From Aurantiochytrium sp. KH105 (taxonomy: Eukaryota; Sar; Bigyra; Thraustochytrida; Thraustochytriidae): DNA of 64,000 bases. Made by a program: the position numbers and the translations under genes. The notes beneath the pieces are model-generated. The model did no database searches, was not told the origin of the DNA, and saw nothing but the letters and a program-made list of their open reading frames with translations. How positions within the stretch are numbered: the first letter of the stretch is position 1; each line of letters opens with the position of its first letter. Below, piece after piece: positions 48,735 through 58,493 of this stretch. The stretch covers positions 248,001-312,000 of the forward strand of contig BGKB01000004.1 of assembly GCA_003116975.1 (NCBI GenBank). The letters are read 5' to 3'.

Positions 48735-50699
48735 GTGTGCGTGGCCCGTGCGCGCGGCAACGACGCGTGCTCCAATTCGCTCTTTTTCTCTGTCCGGCTC
48801 AACGAAGGCTTCTCTCGCCGCCCGCTGCCGGCGCGTCCGCGCTCTCCGCGAGGGCCGCGGCGTCCGCGTCGCGCGCGTGCCCGCGCGTGCTCGCGCGTGT
48901 TCGCGCCGCGCGGCGGCTTCGTGCGGCGGCTTCGCGCGGTCGGCTGGGCGCGACGGGATGGGCGATGGCTGCGCCTGGCCGGGCTCTTCCTGCCTTCTCC
49001 TGCCTTCTCCTCCGCGCGGTCCTCGCTCGCGCCGCGCCTCGGCGGGCCTCCCGCGCGCCGCGCTCTCGCCGCGCCGCCCGCGCTCTCGCGCTCTTCGCCG
49101 CGAGCCTCGCGGCCGCCAGCGGCGACGCGTCGCGCGGCAGTTGGTTGGTGGTTTGCGCGGCAGCGAGGCGCGCAGGTAAGAAGAAGAAGGGGCGAGGCAG
49201 GCAAGCAAGCAAGCGAGCGAGAGAGGGAGGCCGCTGCGGGCTCGTGCGGGGCTGCTGCGGCCGGCTCGCGGCCTTGCTTTGGGAGGGCTGCAGGCGGTAG
49301 TGTAGGAGGATGCGGGAGGGTGAGGGGGAAGTGGGGGGAGGGTGTGGTAGGGCGAAAGACGCGCCGGAAGAAAGCGAGGCGCGTGAAAGATCGCGCCGCC
49401 GGTGCACCGGTGGAAAGCGAGCCCTCAACGCAAGACCTCCGTCCCCCTCGGTCCATGTGATTGGCCGCAGCAGCTGGCAAGGGCCGCTGCCTGCCACGTC
49501 TGCGGCCAACGCCGGCAGCGGCTTGCACCTCGCGTCCTTCCGCCTCCGCCGCCGCAGGCCGGGAAATGAATGACACGCACGAGCCGACCTTTACTTATTG
49601 CTATCATCACCAAATGGACTTGGCTTGACAAATGGACCTTTGAAATGAAAGATGTGAAAGACCCGCCTAGGCGCGCGAAAGACCCGCTGCCCGCCGCGTC
49701 CCCGTCCCACCCAGCAAGCGTCTGTCGCGCCCATGCCTCGCCGCCGCGCCGCTCGGACGCAGCCGATTGGCCGCGTCGGCAGCCGCGAAAGCCTGCGCTT
49801 GCGCCGACGCAGGAGCGCCTCCGCCCATCGATCCCCTTTCTTCCTCCCTCCCTGCTTCTTCCCCTGCTCGCGGGACTGGGGAGGGAGGGATCGAGGAGGG
49901 AGGGAGGGTGAAAGGCGAGGCTGGGGACCGGGACGTCATCGTCATAAGCTACAGCGCTCGCTGCCACTGACCACCTCACCAACCACCTTCCCGCTCCTGG
50001 GCCCGCTAGCTCGCTCCAGGCGCCGGCCCTCGCTCCTCGAGCCTCTCCGTCGCTCGCCCGCTCGCTCGCGTCGTGCGGCGCGAGGCACGAGGAGCGAGCT
50101 CCTCCGGCGCACGCACTGCATCTTTTGCGCGCGGCAGGGCCTCGATCTCGACGACCTCGATCGACCGATGCCCGCGCTCGTCGCACCCGGCCGCAAAGCC
50201 CCGGGGCCTTGAGCCCGCGGTCCGGCCGACCAACCGACGCCGCGCGCCCGGTCGCGCCCGCCCGGGCGCCGCGAAGGGCGCGGGGCCGCCGCTGCCGCGC
50301 ACGAGTGACCCGGCGGAGGAGAATAGAAGGGACTCGAATGACGGATAGAATGAAAGGGTCTCTTCTTCGGACTCTTCTCCAAATTCGCAATCGATGCAGA
50401 CACAAGCTTTTTCCAGGCTCGTCGCACCGCTGCCGGCCGCGCTCGAGGAGCTCTCCACGTCCGCTCGCGGCACCCGGTGGCAATCCAAGCCTTGGCAAGG
50501 CGAGGTAAGCCAAGACTGGCTTGGCGTCCGTCCGGGCCGAGGTCTCGACGAGCGGTGAGTGAGATCACCGTCGGAATTCATCCCTCGGGCATCGATCTCT
50601 CACGGAGCTTCCATCGATGCGATGCAGCAGCAGGGAAATGCGACGAGGAGACGAGTGTCTCTGGCCGCCTCGTTCTGGCCTGACGAGTCGAGCCTGTCC

Positions 50700-50739
50700 C
50701 GTGCGCAGGAGCCCGAGCCCCCTCGGGCTCCTGCGCACG
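50700..50739. other. perfect 17-18-bp hairpin
   Basis: GTGCGCAGGAGCCCGAG at 50701-50717 is the exact reverse complement of 50722-50738, with a CCCC loop; an outer C-G pair extends it to 18 bp. The stem is very GC-rich. It lies inside a 46-codon frame (50622-50762) of doubtful coding status. Confidence 0.85.
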
Positions 50740-52287
50740 AGCCCTGGCCCAGCGCGAGCTGAGTCGCCCTCGTCTACCCAGCCTTGCAGCCGCAGCTCTT
50801 CCTTCCTTCATCTCTCCGGCCAATGGGCTTGCGGCGGTTGGCCACAGCATCCATCGCATCGCTCGCCCGGCCAGCATCTCCTTCTCTCCTTCCCTCGCAA
50901 ACGATCGACCGTCGTTTGCAAAAACTGCAGCGGCAGGCAGCCTGGTACGTCGGCGCCGCCAGATGTTCGTGCTCGAGCTCGAGTTCGTGACGGCGGTCCT
51001 GGTGTTCTTGGTGTTGGAGATTCCTCTGCCGGCGAGCAATAATCATGGCAGCAATAATGACCTCCTAGGCCTCCGGCAAGGGTTGGGGTTTGCCCTCTCG
51101 CGCTCAATCGCTTCTCGCTCGCCTCCCGCTGCATCTTCTGCGCCGCCGTTCGTCACGTGGTCTCCCGCCCTCGTCCACGCCGCAGCGGCAAGGAATCATC
51201 CTGCGAGATGCTGCTGCCTGAGCTTGCAAGCATCCTCGCTCGCATGCCGTGCCTGCACGCCATGCAGCGCCACGCCGCGGCAGAGCGGAGCGGCTCGAGA
51301 CTGCGACGCGAGCTCTGCGCGGGCGGGCTTCCCGCGGCCGGCGCCACTCGAGGAGCGCAAGATCGAGCGGTCGATAGATCGATCGCAGCCCTTCAACGCA
51401 CAGCGCCACCACAGCTGGGGTCTAGATGCGGGAAGCTGCAGGGTGAGTGGGGGAGGGTGCGGGCCCGCACCTGGGCGGGCTCGGGCTTGCGAGTGTTGGT
51501 TGCGAGTGTTGGTTTGGCCGATGGGCTTCAAGGTCGGGCTTGGGCTTGGCATGGCATGGCCTCTTGCTTTGCTTTGCGTTGCTTCGCTTCGCTTTGCGTT
51601 TGCGTTGGCTTTTGCATTTTGGCTTTGATTGGCTGGTGCAGCAGCAGCGGGCGCCGTTGCCAACCAAGCAGCGGTGCTTGGCGCACGAACTTCACCGTCA
51701 ATGAAAGTCGTCAGGCGTCACCAATGGATGACCAAGACCTGGTCGGCCAGGCTGCAGCTGCAGCTGCAGCTGGCCAGGCTGGTGGCACAGACAGCAACGA
51801 CGGATGATTGAGCGCCTCGCGGACGCAAAACGAGGCCTGATGGCCGGTAAATAGATGGATGGATAAAGGAAGGCTTGCCAAAGGGGCTGCAGAGGTGATC
51901 CTGGCCGAATTCGTCAAACTTGCACAACGCACATCCTGCCAGTTTGTGGCGAAATATCTAGGCAGACAGGCAGCTGCAAGTATAGAAGTAGGAAGGCAGC
52001 CATCACGCCGATGGTGCATCACTGCTGCTACTCGACCGAACGACTGTGTTGCTACTGCCGCTTCTCGCGTCATGTATGCAAACGAACAGTCTGGTAGTGA
52101 AGTTCTGGGAAACACGAGCTTCTTCTTCTCCCTGCCAGGAGACGAAACGCCAAGCACGCCGCCCGTCCATCCTGTCGCGGGGCCGGCAGATGCTCTGCCG
52201 ACTTGCTTGCGGTGCTCTCGTCAGCGCGCAGTGCTAAGCATCGTGCTCTGCAGAAAATGTAGTAGGCCCAGGCCTAGGCCTAGTAGT

Positions 52288-52342
52288 TTCACAGCAAGCA
52301 AGCAAGCACGCAAGCAAGCAAGCAAGCAAAGCGTGCAAGCAA
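52288..52342. repeat. (AAGC)n microsatellite
   Basis: Interrupted AAGC units lie just upstream of the small membrane-protein gene, likely within its 5' UTR. Confidence 0.85.
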
Positions 52343-52401
52343 GCTGACACTGACATGTGAAGTCGTGCTCCGTGCCGCGGGCGCATAGAGGAAACGCGAT
52401 C

Positions 52402-53103
52402 ATGTTGCGGCGAGTGGCGCTGGGCGCAACCATCTCGGGGGTCGGCGTGGGGACGACGCTGGTCGGCGTGAAGCTGGCCGAGCAGAATGGGGTTCTGCAA
52501 AAGCCGTCCTTGAGCGCGCCCGTGCTCGTCTTCATCTCGTCCGGGTATGTGGCCATGGGCGCGGCCAGCGTCTTCTACGCGAGCTGCGAGGAGGCGCTGC
52601 TCGGGAGGGGGTTCGTGCGCGGCATGGTGCTTCAGAGCTATGCGCAAAAGACGACATGGGCCAGCAAACCAACTGTGCGCGGCGAAGATCTCGAACCAAT
52701 CGTCAAGAGCATGATGCGCACCGACCCTTTTATAAAGCTTACAGCCCTGCAGCAGGAAACCGGCAACGCGCTCAACCAGGCAACCTACGGCCTTGTACGC
52801 CAGTCTGATGTCTACGAAGCACTCATGCGCGAAGTTGGGCCTTTTGCTCGAAGCGAGAAAGTTGTTGCCGACCGTCTTCGCGATACGCTCGTCGAAGCCG
52901 CTGAGCAGGCTGTTCGTAGAAGCATTGCCACGCAGCGCGATGGATTTATCGTAGCTATGGCCACGAGCATGTTTCTCGCATCCCTCATCACGCTCGCGCT
53001 CGATCGTGCTTTTCCCCCAACGCAACCACGTCGAGCCTCCCGACTCGCTGAGCGATTCAGGCAACATCCGAAGCAGCAAAATGACCACCAAGCCGAGGCC
53101 TAG
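52402..53103 (+). CDS. small membrane protein, unknown function
   Basis: The protein is 233 residues from ATG 52402 (MLRRVALGATISGVGVGTTL). Hydrophobic segments occur at about 5-24 and 38-60 and near the C-terminus (about 186-208, FIVAMATSMFLASLITLALD). A polar middle region (about 65-180) has EETGNALNQATYGL-like amphipathic sequence. The tail is Arg/Gln-rich. Two N-terminal hydrophobic segments with positive flanks could equally be an organellar targeting and anchoring region. I do not recognise the family. Codon third positions are G/C-rich as expected of a real gene. It is separated from the cyclin by the large gene-free stretch. Confidence 0.7.
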   Translation: MLRRVALGATISGVGVGTTLVGVKLAEQNGVLQKPSLSAPVLVFISSGYVAMGAASVFYASCEEALLGRGFVRGMVLQSYAQKTTWASKPTVRGEDLEPIVKSMMRTDPFIKLTALQQETGNALNQATYGLVRQSDVYEALMREVGPFARSEKVVADRLRDTLVEAAEQAVRRSIATQRDGFIVAMATSMFLASLITLALDRAFPPTQPRRASRLAERFRQHPKQQNDHQAEA

Positions 53104-53840
53104 GCTAGAATTCTTGTCTGCGTCCAACGTGGGAGCGTGATTAACCATGCGCTGCCCTTATTACCTCCACCATTATTGAAACTTCCGTCATGAATCGCTT
53201 GACGCACAACCCTATTTCGAAAGGTTTTTCGCTATGCAAAGGAAGTGGAGATAAAAGTGACACCAGTCTCTATGATTAGGTGCATGCACGCTGCGTCTAG
53301 CGCGGGTTTTGGGCGTTGGACAAGTGTTCCCGATCTCGCCTGCTCGACGCAAACCTCTTGCTGGCTGGGAATAAACGCCGTGGAAAGAAGATAGTGGAGT
53401 TTAATGCACAAACGCTGCATAAGCCCAGGCCCTGGGCTGGACTTTCCCATTGTGTGCAAGACATTACGGCACGTGACTCGCCGCGTAATGTGTGCGAAAC
53501 ACCAGCTCGTTCAAACTCCGCACATTCATTTGCGTGTTTATAGAGATTCATGTACATTCAATCCAATTGCGTCACATCGAGCAGTGAAGAGTAAGTAGGC
53601 ATACCGAACTTCGTGGCTGACTACGGCTGGGCTCGACAAGAATAAATTGTATCGCCAAGCCAGGTCTCTTCTTTCGCAAAGTGTATCGCAGCAAGAATAA
53701 GGATCATCCCAAATGATAAAAAAAGAAAAGAAAAAGAAAAGAAAAGAACCTTCAAGATGATCGATATTCATCTTCCTCTTCTCTCTTCTCGGCCTTGTCA
53801 ATAAATAAGGTACACATGCATATTTTGTTTCGTCTCGTTT
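53104..53840. other. intergenic, convergent 3' region
   Basis: About 740 bp of AT-richer DNA between two gene ends. It has a GAAAA/AAAAG run near 53720-53745. No coding signal is seen. Confidence 0.5.
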
Positions 53841-54385
53841 CTATTTTCGCCGCCGTTGATAAAAGGTGGAAGAGGGCTCAACGCCAAAACCACGCTCTGA
53901 GCGCAGCAAGTCCGAAGCCTGCTTTTTCTGAAAACGCGAGTTTGAGAGCAATCCTGACACCGCTGTCTCCTTCGTCTGACTCATAAGCTGGAGCATTGTG
54001 CGTTCTGCGAGCTCCAAGTTCTTCTTCACACTGTTCATGGTCTTTTCGCGATCCTCAAGACGCTCGCACAACGGCTTGTACTGTTTGTTGATACGCTCGA
54101 GCTCTTTGTCGATCCATGCAATGCTCGCGCGGTCCTTGTCCATGGCCTCGCCGCAGACCTTTCTGCGATGTTTTAGACCACTCACCATCTTGTCGAGAGC
54201 TTCAATCTGCATCCATGATACTTTACGAAGTTAGTGCATGTTTTTTCACTCACGACCTTTTGCTCTCCCCCACGTACCCTGCGTTTGGCGTGCTCTGGAC
54301 CATTGCTGGCATTTTTGATGCGCTCCAAGAGCTCTCGCTTCGCTTCGTCAAGCTCCTCCACGCTTGCCTCGCTCGCGGTGTCCAT
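53841..54385 (-). CDS. SSNA1/DIP13-like coiled-coil protein; two exons
   Basis: Exon 1 is 54385-54254 and exon 2 is 54206-53841, joined in phase 0 over a 47-nt intron, giving 165 residues. Exon 1 encodes MDTASEASVEELDEAKRELL and ends EQKV; exon 2 continues IEALDKMVSGLKHRR and KELERINKQYKPLCERLEDR. The order (a coiled coil, then a segment like ERLEDREKTMNSVKKNLELA, then ERTMLQLMSQTKETAVSGLL) resembles SSNA1, called DIP13 in Chlamydomonas: a short coiled-coil protein of centrioles and axonemes that binds microtubules. The match is from memory and moderate. An in-frame ATG at 54514 could lengthen the N-terminus by 43 residues. Confidence 0.6.
54207..54253 (-). other. 47-nt spliceosomal intron
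   Basis: On the minus strand it begins GTGAGTG at 54253 and ends ATGCAG at 54207. A branch-site-like CACTAAC lies 20-25 bases before the acceptor. Both sides are phase 0, and splicing joins two coiled-coil exons that otherwise sit in different frames. Confidence 0.8.
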
Positions 54386-55080
54386 TGCAGCGTGCAGGAA
54401 AACAGCCTCCTTCGCTGATTGCCGTCCTCCGCCACTTGACCAAGGCGATGATGACCACGGAAGGCAAGCCGCGTTATTTGAAGGTCCCGCCTTCCTCCGG
54501 ACTCGTGTAAACATGGTAGGTAAAAGGTGTGCACGGCGCACGGAGGTCTCAACGGATATACTTGCACACCACTTTGCAAAGTTTCTCTGAGACAGCGAGC
54601 TTGACGTGCCAAACGAACATTTCCCGCCCTTGCATACAGACCTGCATTCCTTACTCCTACCTATCAAAGGACAAAGCTTGGACGGCAGTTCCAACAGCAA
54701 GCGAGCGAAAGAAAGGAGCATTCGCTCACCCACGATATCCGCGCTCCGCAGTCAAGCGATCCTCCAGCAATCTAGCTAGCTATAGCTAGCCAAGCTAGGT
54801 AGCAAGGGTTAGAACCTAGCTGCTGTCCGCGACTGCGAGAAACCAGCTTTGGAGGAGAGGAGGGTGACATGCTGGTGCCTAGTAAAGCTGGTTCGCCCAA
54901 AGCCAACCTGGTGGCCCGGCCGCGGCCGCGGCCAGCGTTACGGATTTTGCAACGAGGTGGCGCAGCGAAGCGCAAAGACCGCACGCGCGTGCTTGCTTGC
55001 GCCATCTACTCACTTACGTGCGAAGTGAGACGCGGCGGCCCAGACTTCGGGCGGTAAATAATCGACGGGAACAAGTAACC
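54386..55080. promoter_or_regulatory. divergent 5' region between SSNA1-like and VTT-like genes
   Basis: About 695 bp between start codons. It includes TAGCTAGCTATAGCTAGC palindromic repeats near 54772-54792. No gene is seen, apart from a possible longer N-terminus of the SSNA1-like protein. Confidence 0.5.
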
Positions 55081-57882
55081 ATGCGCTTGAACAATGTAGC
55101 CTGCGTGATTTTGCTCGGTGTGGCGTCGACTGTGCTGCAGCTTGGCTTGGGCACGATGCTACCGTATCAGTACGGCGGCGAAATTTACATCGCAGCAACA
55201 TATTTCGCGAATGCAGTGTCCTACATGTTTTTAGCTGGCGGCGTCGCAGTCATGCTCTTCATTGGACGTGTCTTGGACATGTCCTATTGGGAACAGCCTG
55301 CTGCTTGCTGGCTACGTCGCGTGTGGTACGCACTCGCCGCTATATTGACGCTCGCAACTGTCATTTCCGCTTCCCAAGTATTTGGCGCCGCCATCTTGCT
55401 CGCAGTGATCTTTATCGCTTGCGCATGCAGCGTCATCGTCCTCGTTTCAGTTAAATCGATGCTTGGGCCGTCGCCAGCCATGGCGAGATCATTCGGGTAC
55501 ATGCAGATTCTTTCCGGTGTGCTTATTTTGATAGCTCAAGTCATTTTCCTCTTGACGCAAGGCAAGGCCACCGATAACTGTGCTTCCTCTACCTATTGGT
55601 CGATCACAGCGACGCGTGAATGGACCTATTACGAAGTCGACTGTCCTTTTGAAGTCGAAATTAGCCCGTTTGAAAATGCGACCGCAGATGCACAATTTTA
55701 CTCGTGTTCTTTCCGCGAGGAAACGTGCACAATCGGAGATTATGATTACGCTATTGCAGACGAGAGTTTGATCGAGAAGCAGACTGAGATCACCACGGAT
55801 GGCTCCTGTCGCTTGCGCACTGCCAAGCTCATTTTCAAGGTGGCTCGAGATTTCCTGTCAAGATCTGCGCTTGACAACATCAACATGCAATGGATGGGCA
55901 GTGACGCGGTGGTTGGCAAATCGAACGGTACAGAGATTGTCAAGGTGCGCGCGCGATACCATGGCTGCAGTCGGGCCTTTCTTCTCTGGAGTGGTCCTCT
56001 TTGCATGAGTGTATTTGCTCTATGGATTGGCGTCGGCACCCTCGTGGTCATTTTGCCTAAATATGACGATGCTCGTAATGCGGACCGGCAGCGAAAGATT
56101 CTCGCCCGCGGCACCATATCCCTCTTACTACTCATGTGGATCGGAGCCAGCATTGGGGGCTCCGACATGAACATGTCGCAGATTGTTATCTTTTGTGCTG
56201 GAGCGGGCATTGGCATGCTTTTGTTAGGATACATTTCAGCGCATGGGATCAATTCCTTGTGGGAGGTGGCCTCGGGAAGCAAATTCGGTCAGCAAGCCAT
56301 GGCCATTATGATTTCTGACTGGGGTCTCGCATTCATGGCTCTCGGGCTCATGCCAGTAGGTTTTCTCTACCTGCTGCTCAGTATTCCGTGCCAATTTATG
56401 CGCAAAATCAACATCTTCGGTTGCAATCTCCCGGTTGATCCTGCCGATCGTCGCAGTATTGTAACCAAGGGTGCGAGCGCCGGCTTGAAGCGAGCTCGAG
56501 CGCTCAATTGGACGTCAATATTAACCAAGGTCATTATCCTTGGTCTACTCTTCATGAGTCTCAACGTGGTGGTATCCAAGTTCACCTCGGTTGCGATGAG
56601 TGCTTTGAATGAATGGATTCGCTTGCAAAACTTTGGCATGGGCCAAATCACCATGGTGTTCTTTGCAGTTGGCATGGCCGCCTTCTTGAATCCGCTCATC
56701 CCTGGTCCGCCCATCTATGTTTCGGGTGGAATCGTTCTCGTCGAAGGCACGCGCGTCATGTTTGCAGGGATGCTTAGCGGTCAGACCGTCGAAGCAAGTG
56801 GCGAGCTTGCTTGCACAGACTTGTACACTGACGGCGAATGTGAGGCAGGATATTGGATTGCAATAGCCTACACGGTTGCGGTTTGTACGGTGCTGAAAAT
56901 GTGCGCCATCACGGTTCAACAAAAAGTATTTGGTGAGCGCATGGGTCGTTTCATTTCAATTCGACGCTTTATTGGCGTAAACACTGTCGCATGCCGGGCC
57001 ATCAAAATAATCTTGCAGGACCGCGGTCTGACAATGCGCAAGGTCTTCATCCTCTGCGGAGGTCCTGATTGGCCAACGTCCGTGACTACGGGTATTCTTG
57101 GACTACCGTTATTGTCCATGCTCATCGGTTCGCTGCCCATCGTCTTTCTCATTGCGCCATCTGTTCTTGCTGGCGCGTCTTTACTTCGCACCACAGAGGG
57201 ATCTATCTGGTCATCCATTAGTGTTTTGGCTGTTGGTTTGAGCGTAGTGCTGCAATCTGCAAGCATGTTTGGGGCGATGCACGTGATTGCCAAGGTGGCA
57301 ACGGAGCATGAGAATGAATTGGCCGCCATGGATCCTGATTTGGAGGTTCTCGAGTACACGAAGAAATCTGAGCGCAAACGTGCTGCCATGGCACATGCAA
57401 AAGACTGGCATCGCAAAGGCTTTCCGCTTGTCGCCCGCTTCTTTCTCATCGTGGGGGCGGCTACAATGATCCTCTCCGTTTATTTGGCTGTAGTACTTGG
57501 TTCTGCGTGCTTTGGTTCGTTTAGCGTATCAGATTCTATTTCCGAGGATCTCGGAGGAGATCCCTTTGCCATCGTTCTCTGGCCTCTGGGATATTTGTGC
57601 CTGCTGCTTTTGGCCATTTCAGTCTTTTGCTTTTGCGTCTTGGAAGTCGTGTTTTCGTGCATTTGTAAATCTGTCGCGCAAGTTTCCCCTGAAGAGGCAC
57701 TTCCGGCGTTCGCCTCGGGCAAGCCCACAGCAAATGACATTTCTTCGCCGCTTCACTCACCAGACAGTGCTGAGCCTGCGATGCAAACAACAGAAGCGTC
57801 TTCGCCAACGCACACGGAGGCATCATTGCCTTCGCACACGGAAGACCGTGCTGAGACTACGGTAAAGCCCGCAGATTCTTGA
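55081..57882 (+). CDS. large polytopic membrane protein with a VTT/SNARE-associated-like stretch
   Basis: The protein is 933 residues from ATG 55081 (MRLNNVACVILLGVASTVLQ). More than a dozen hydrophobic segments are spread along its length. An extracytoplasmic-looking loop at about 165-300 carries several Cys and NxT/NxS sites (for example FENATAD, KSNGTEI). Around residues 525-640 the sequence GMAAFLNPLIPGPPIYVSGG, then a Cys-containing loop and a further helix, resembles the VTT (SNARE-associated/DedA) pattern with its Pro-rich re-entrant loop. The tail is Ser/Thr/Glu-rich and disordered. VTT proteins such as VMP1 and TMEM41B are lipid scramblases. The two-domain layout with long flanking membrane regions is unlike those, so function is inferred only weakly. 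Confidence 0.7.
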   Translation: MRLNNVACVILLGVASTVLQLGLGTMLPYQYGGEIYIAATYFANAVSYMFLAGGVAVMLFIGRVLDMSYWEQPAACWLRRVWYALAAILTLATVISASQVFGAAILLAVIFIACACSVIVLVSVKSMLGPSPAMARSFGYMQILSGVLILIAQVIFLLTQGKATDNCASSTYWSITATREWTYYEVDCPFEVEISPFENATADAQFYSCSFREETCTIGDYDYAIADESLIEKQTEITTDGSCRLRTAKLIFKVARDFLSRSALDNINMQWMGSDAVVGKSNGTEIVKVRARYHGCSRAFLLWSGPLCMSVFALWIGVGTLVVILPKYDDARNADRQRKILARGTISLLLLMWIGASIGGSDMNMSQIVIFCAGAGIGMLLLGYISAHGINSLWEVASGSKFGQQAMAIMISDWGLAFMALGLMPVGFLYLLLSIPCQFMRKINIFGCNLPVDPADRRSIVTKGASAGLKRARALNWTSILTKVIILGLLFMSLNVVVSKFTSVAMSALNEWIRLQNFGMGQITMVFFAVGMAAFLNPLIPGPPIYVSGGIVLVEGTRVMFAGMLSGQTVEASGELACTDLYTDGECEAGYWIAIAYTVAVCTVLKMCAITVQQKVFGERMGRFISIRRFIGVNTVACRAIKIILQDRGLTMRKVFILCGGPDWPTSVTTGILGLPLLSMLIGSLPIVFLIAPSVLAGASLLRTTEGSIWSSISVLAVGLSVVLQSASMFGAMHVIAKVATEHENELAAMDPDLEVLEYTKKSERKRAAMAHAKDWHRKGFPLVARFFLIVGAATMILSVYLAVVLGSACFGSFSVSDSISEDLGGDPFAIVLWPLGYLCLLLLAISVFCFCVLEVVFSCICKSVAQVSPEEALPAFASGKPTANDISSPLHSPDSAEPAMQTTEASSPTHTEASLPSHTEDRAETTVKPADS

Positions 57883-58493
57883 GCGCTTCAAGTATTTGCT
57901 ACCTAGTGTGGCATACAATGGTAGTCTATGTGGAGACTACGGCAAAGTCCGCAGACGTCCAATGCTTGCTACTTTGCTTTTTGGCAATTCTTCGGAAGCC
58001 TATACGAAGAGTACGGCAGACTTCAAATGGTTGCAACGTTGGTGGCGATTCTATTTTCTTTTTTCCGAAATTTCAGCGCTCTCGCGAGTTGACCAGCTAG
58101 CGTCTTGTCGTTGTCGGCTGACGCGGGTAAATGTCCAGAGCAGGAAGACTTGCGTAGTTTTAACGCTTCGTCGCGAAGATTTGGTAACTATATTATATGA
58201 AATGATTGACTCCCAAGACATGATTTTCAGCGTCTCGTAGATGCTGAATGAGGAGCTGGTGAATTTTTGCATACCTGCCAACGGGTTTCTCGCTGCAAGA
58301 ATAAGTCAAATGCACAGTCGATACTTCGTCCTGGTGAAGAAGAATCCTTTTGACGACATACTAATGCCACCGCCATCAATGACTTTGTCTGTACATAAAA
58401 AAAGACCTGTCAAAAGTTGTATTTTTTTATTACTGATTTGAAAACCGGAAAGAGAAAAGCGGAGAGGGGTGTGAGGATAGAGAAACCATTTTA
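57883..58493. other. intergenic, convergent 3' region with a partial duplication
   Basis: GAGACTACGGTAAAGCCCGC at 57852-57871 (end of the membrane-protein gene) recurs as GAGACTACGGCAAAGTCCGC at 57931-57950, 79 bp downstream, with related sequence near 58010. This suggests a local duplication of the gene's end. The rest is AT-rich without coding signal. Confidence 0.55.

Larger units (their letters stand above)
48570..52401. other. 3.8-kb GC-rich stretch with no confirmed gene
   Basis: The longest gene-poor interval here lies between the divergent cyclin and small membrane-protein genes. Frames are long on both strands but Arg/Ala/Pro/Ser-rich and domain-free. It contains a 23-base G run, CTCG repeats, a perfect 17-bp hairpin (50701-50738), CTGCAG-type repeats near 51750-51780, AAGC repeats near 52300 and several donor-like GGTGAGT/GGTAAGC sites. 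A small spliced gene or a noncoding RNA could be hidden here. Confidence 0.45.

Noticed and set aside
50622-50762. 46-codon frame starting ATGCAGCAGCAG that contains the perfect hairpin
   Set aside because: Too short, with no recognisable domain; the hairpin explains its low complexity.
48547-51810. Many 150-360-residue frames in the GC-rich interval, including 49425-50513 (-) and 51157-51807 (+)
   Set aside because: Composition artefacts without domains. The last 27 residues near 51725-51808 look more protein-like, but no upstream exon could be defined.
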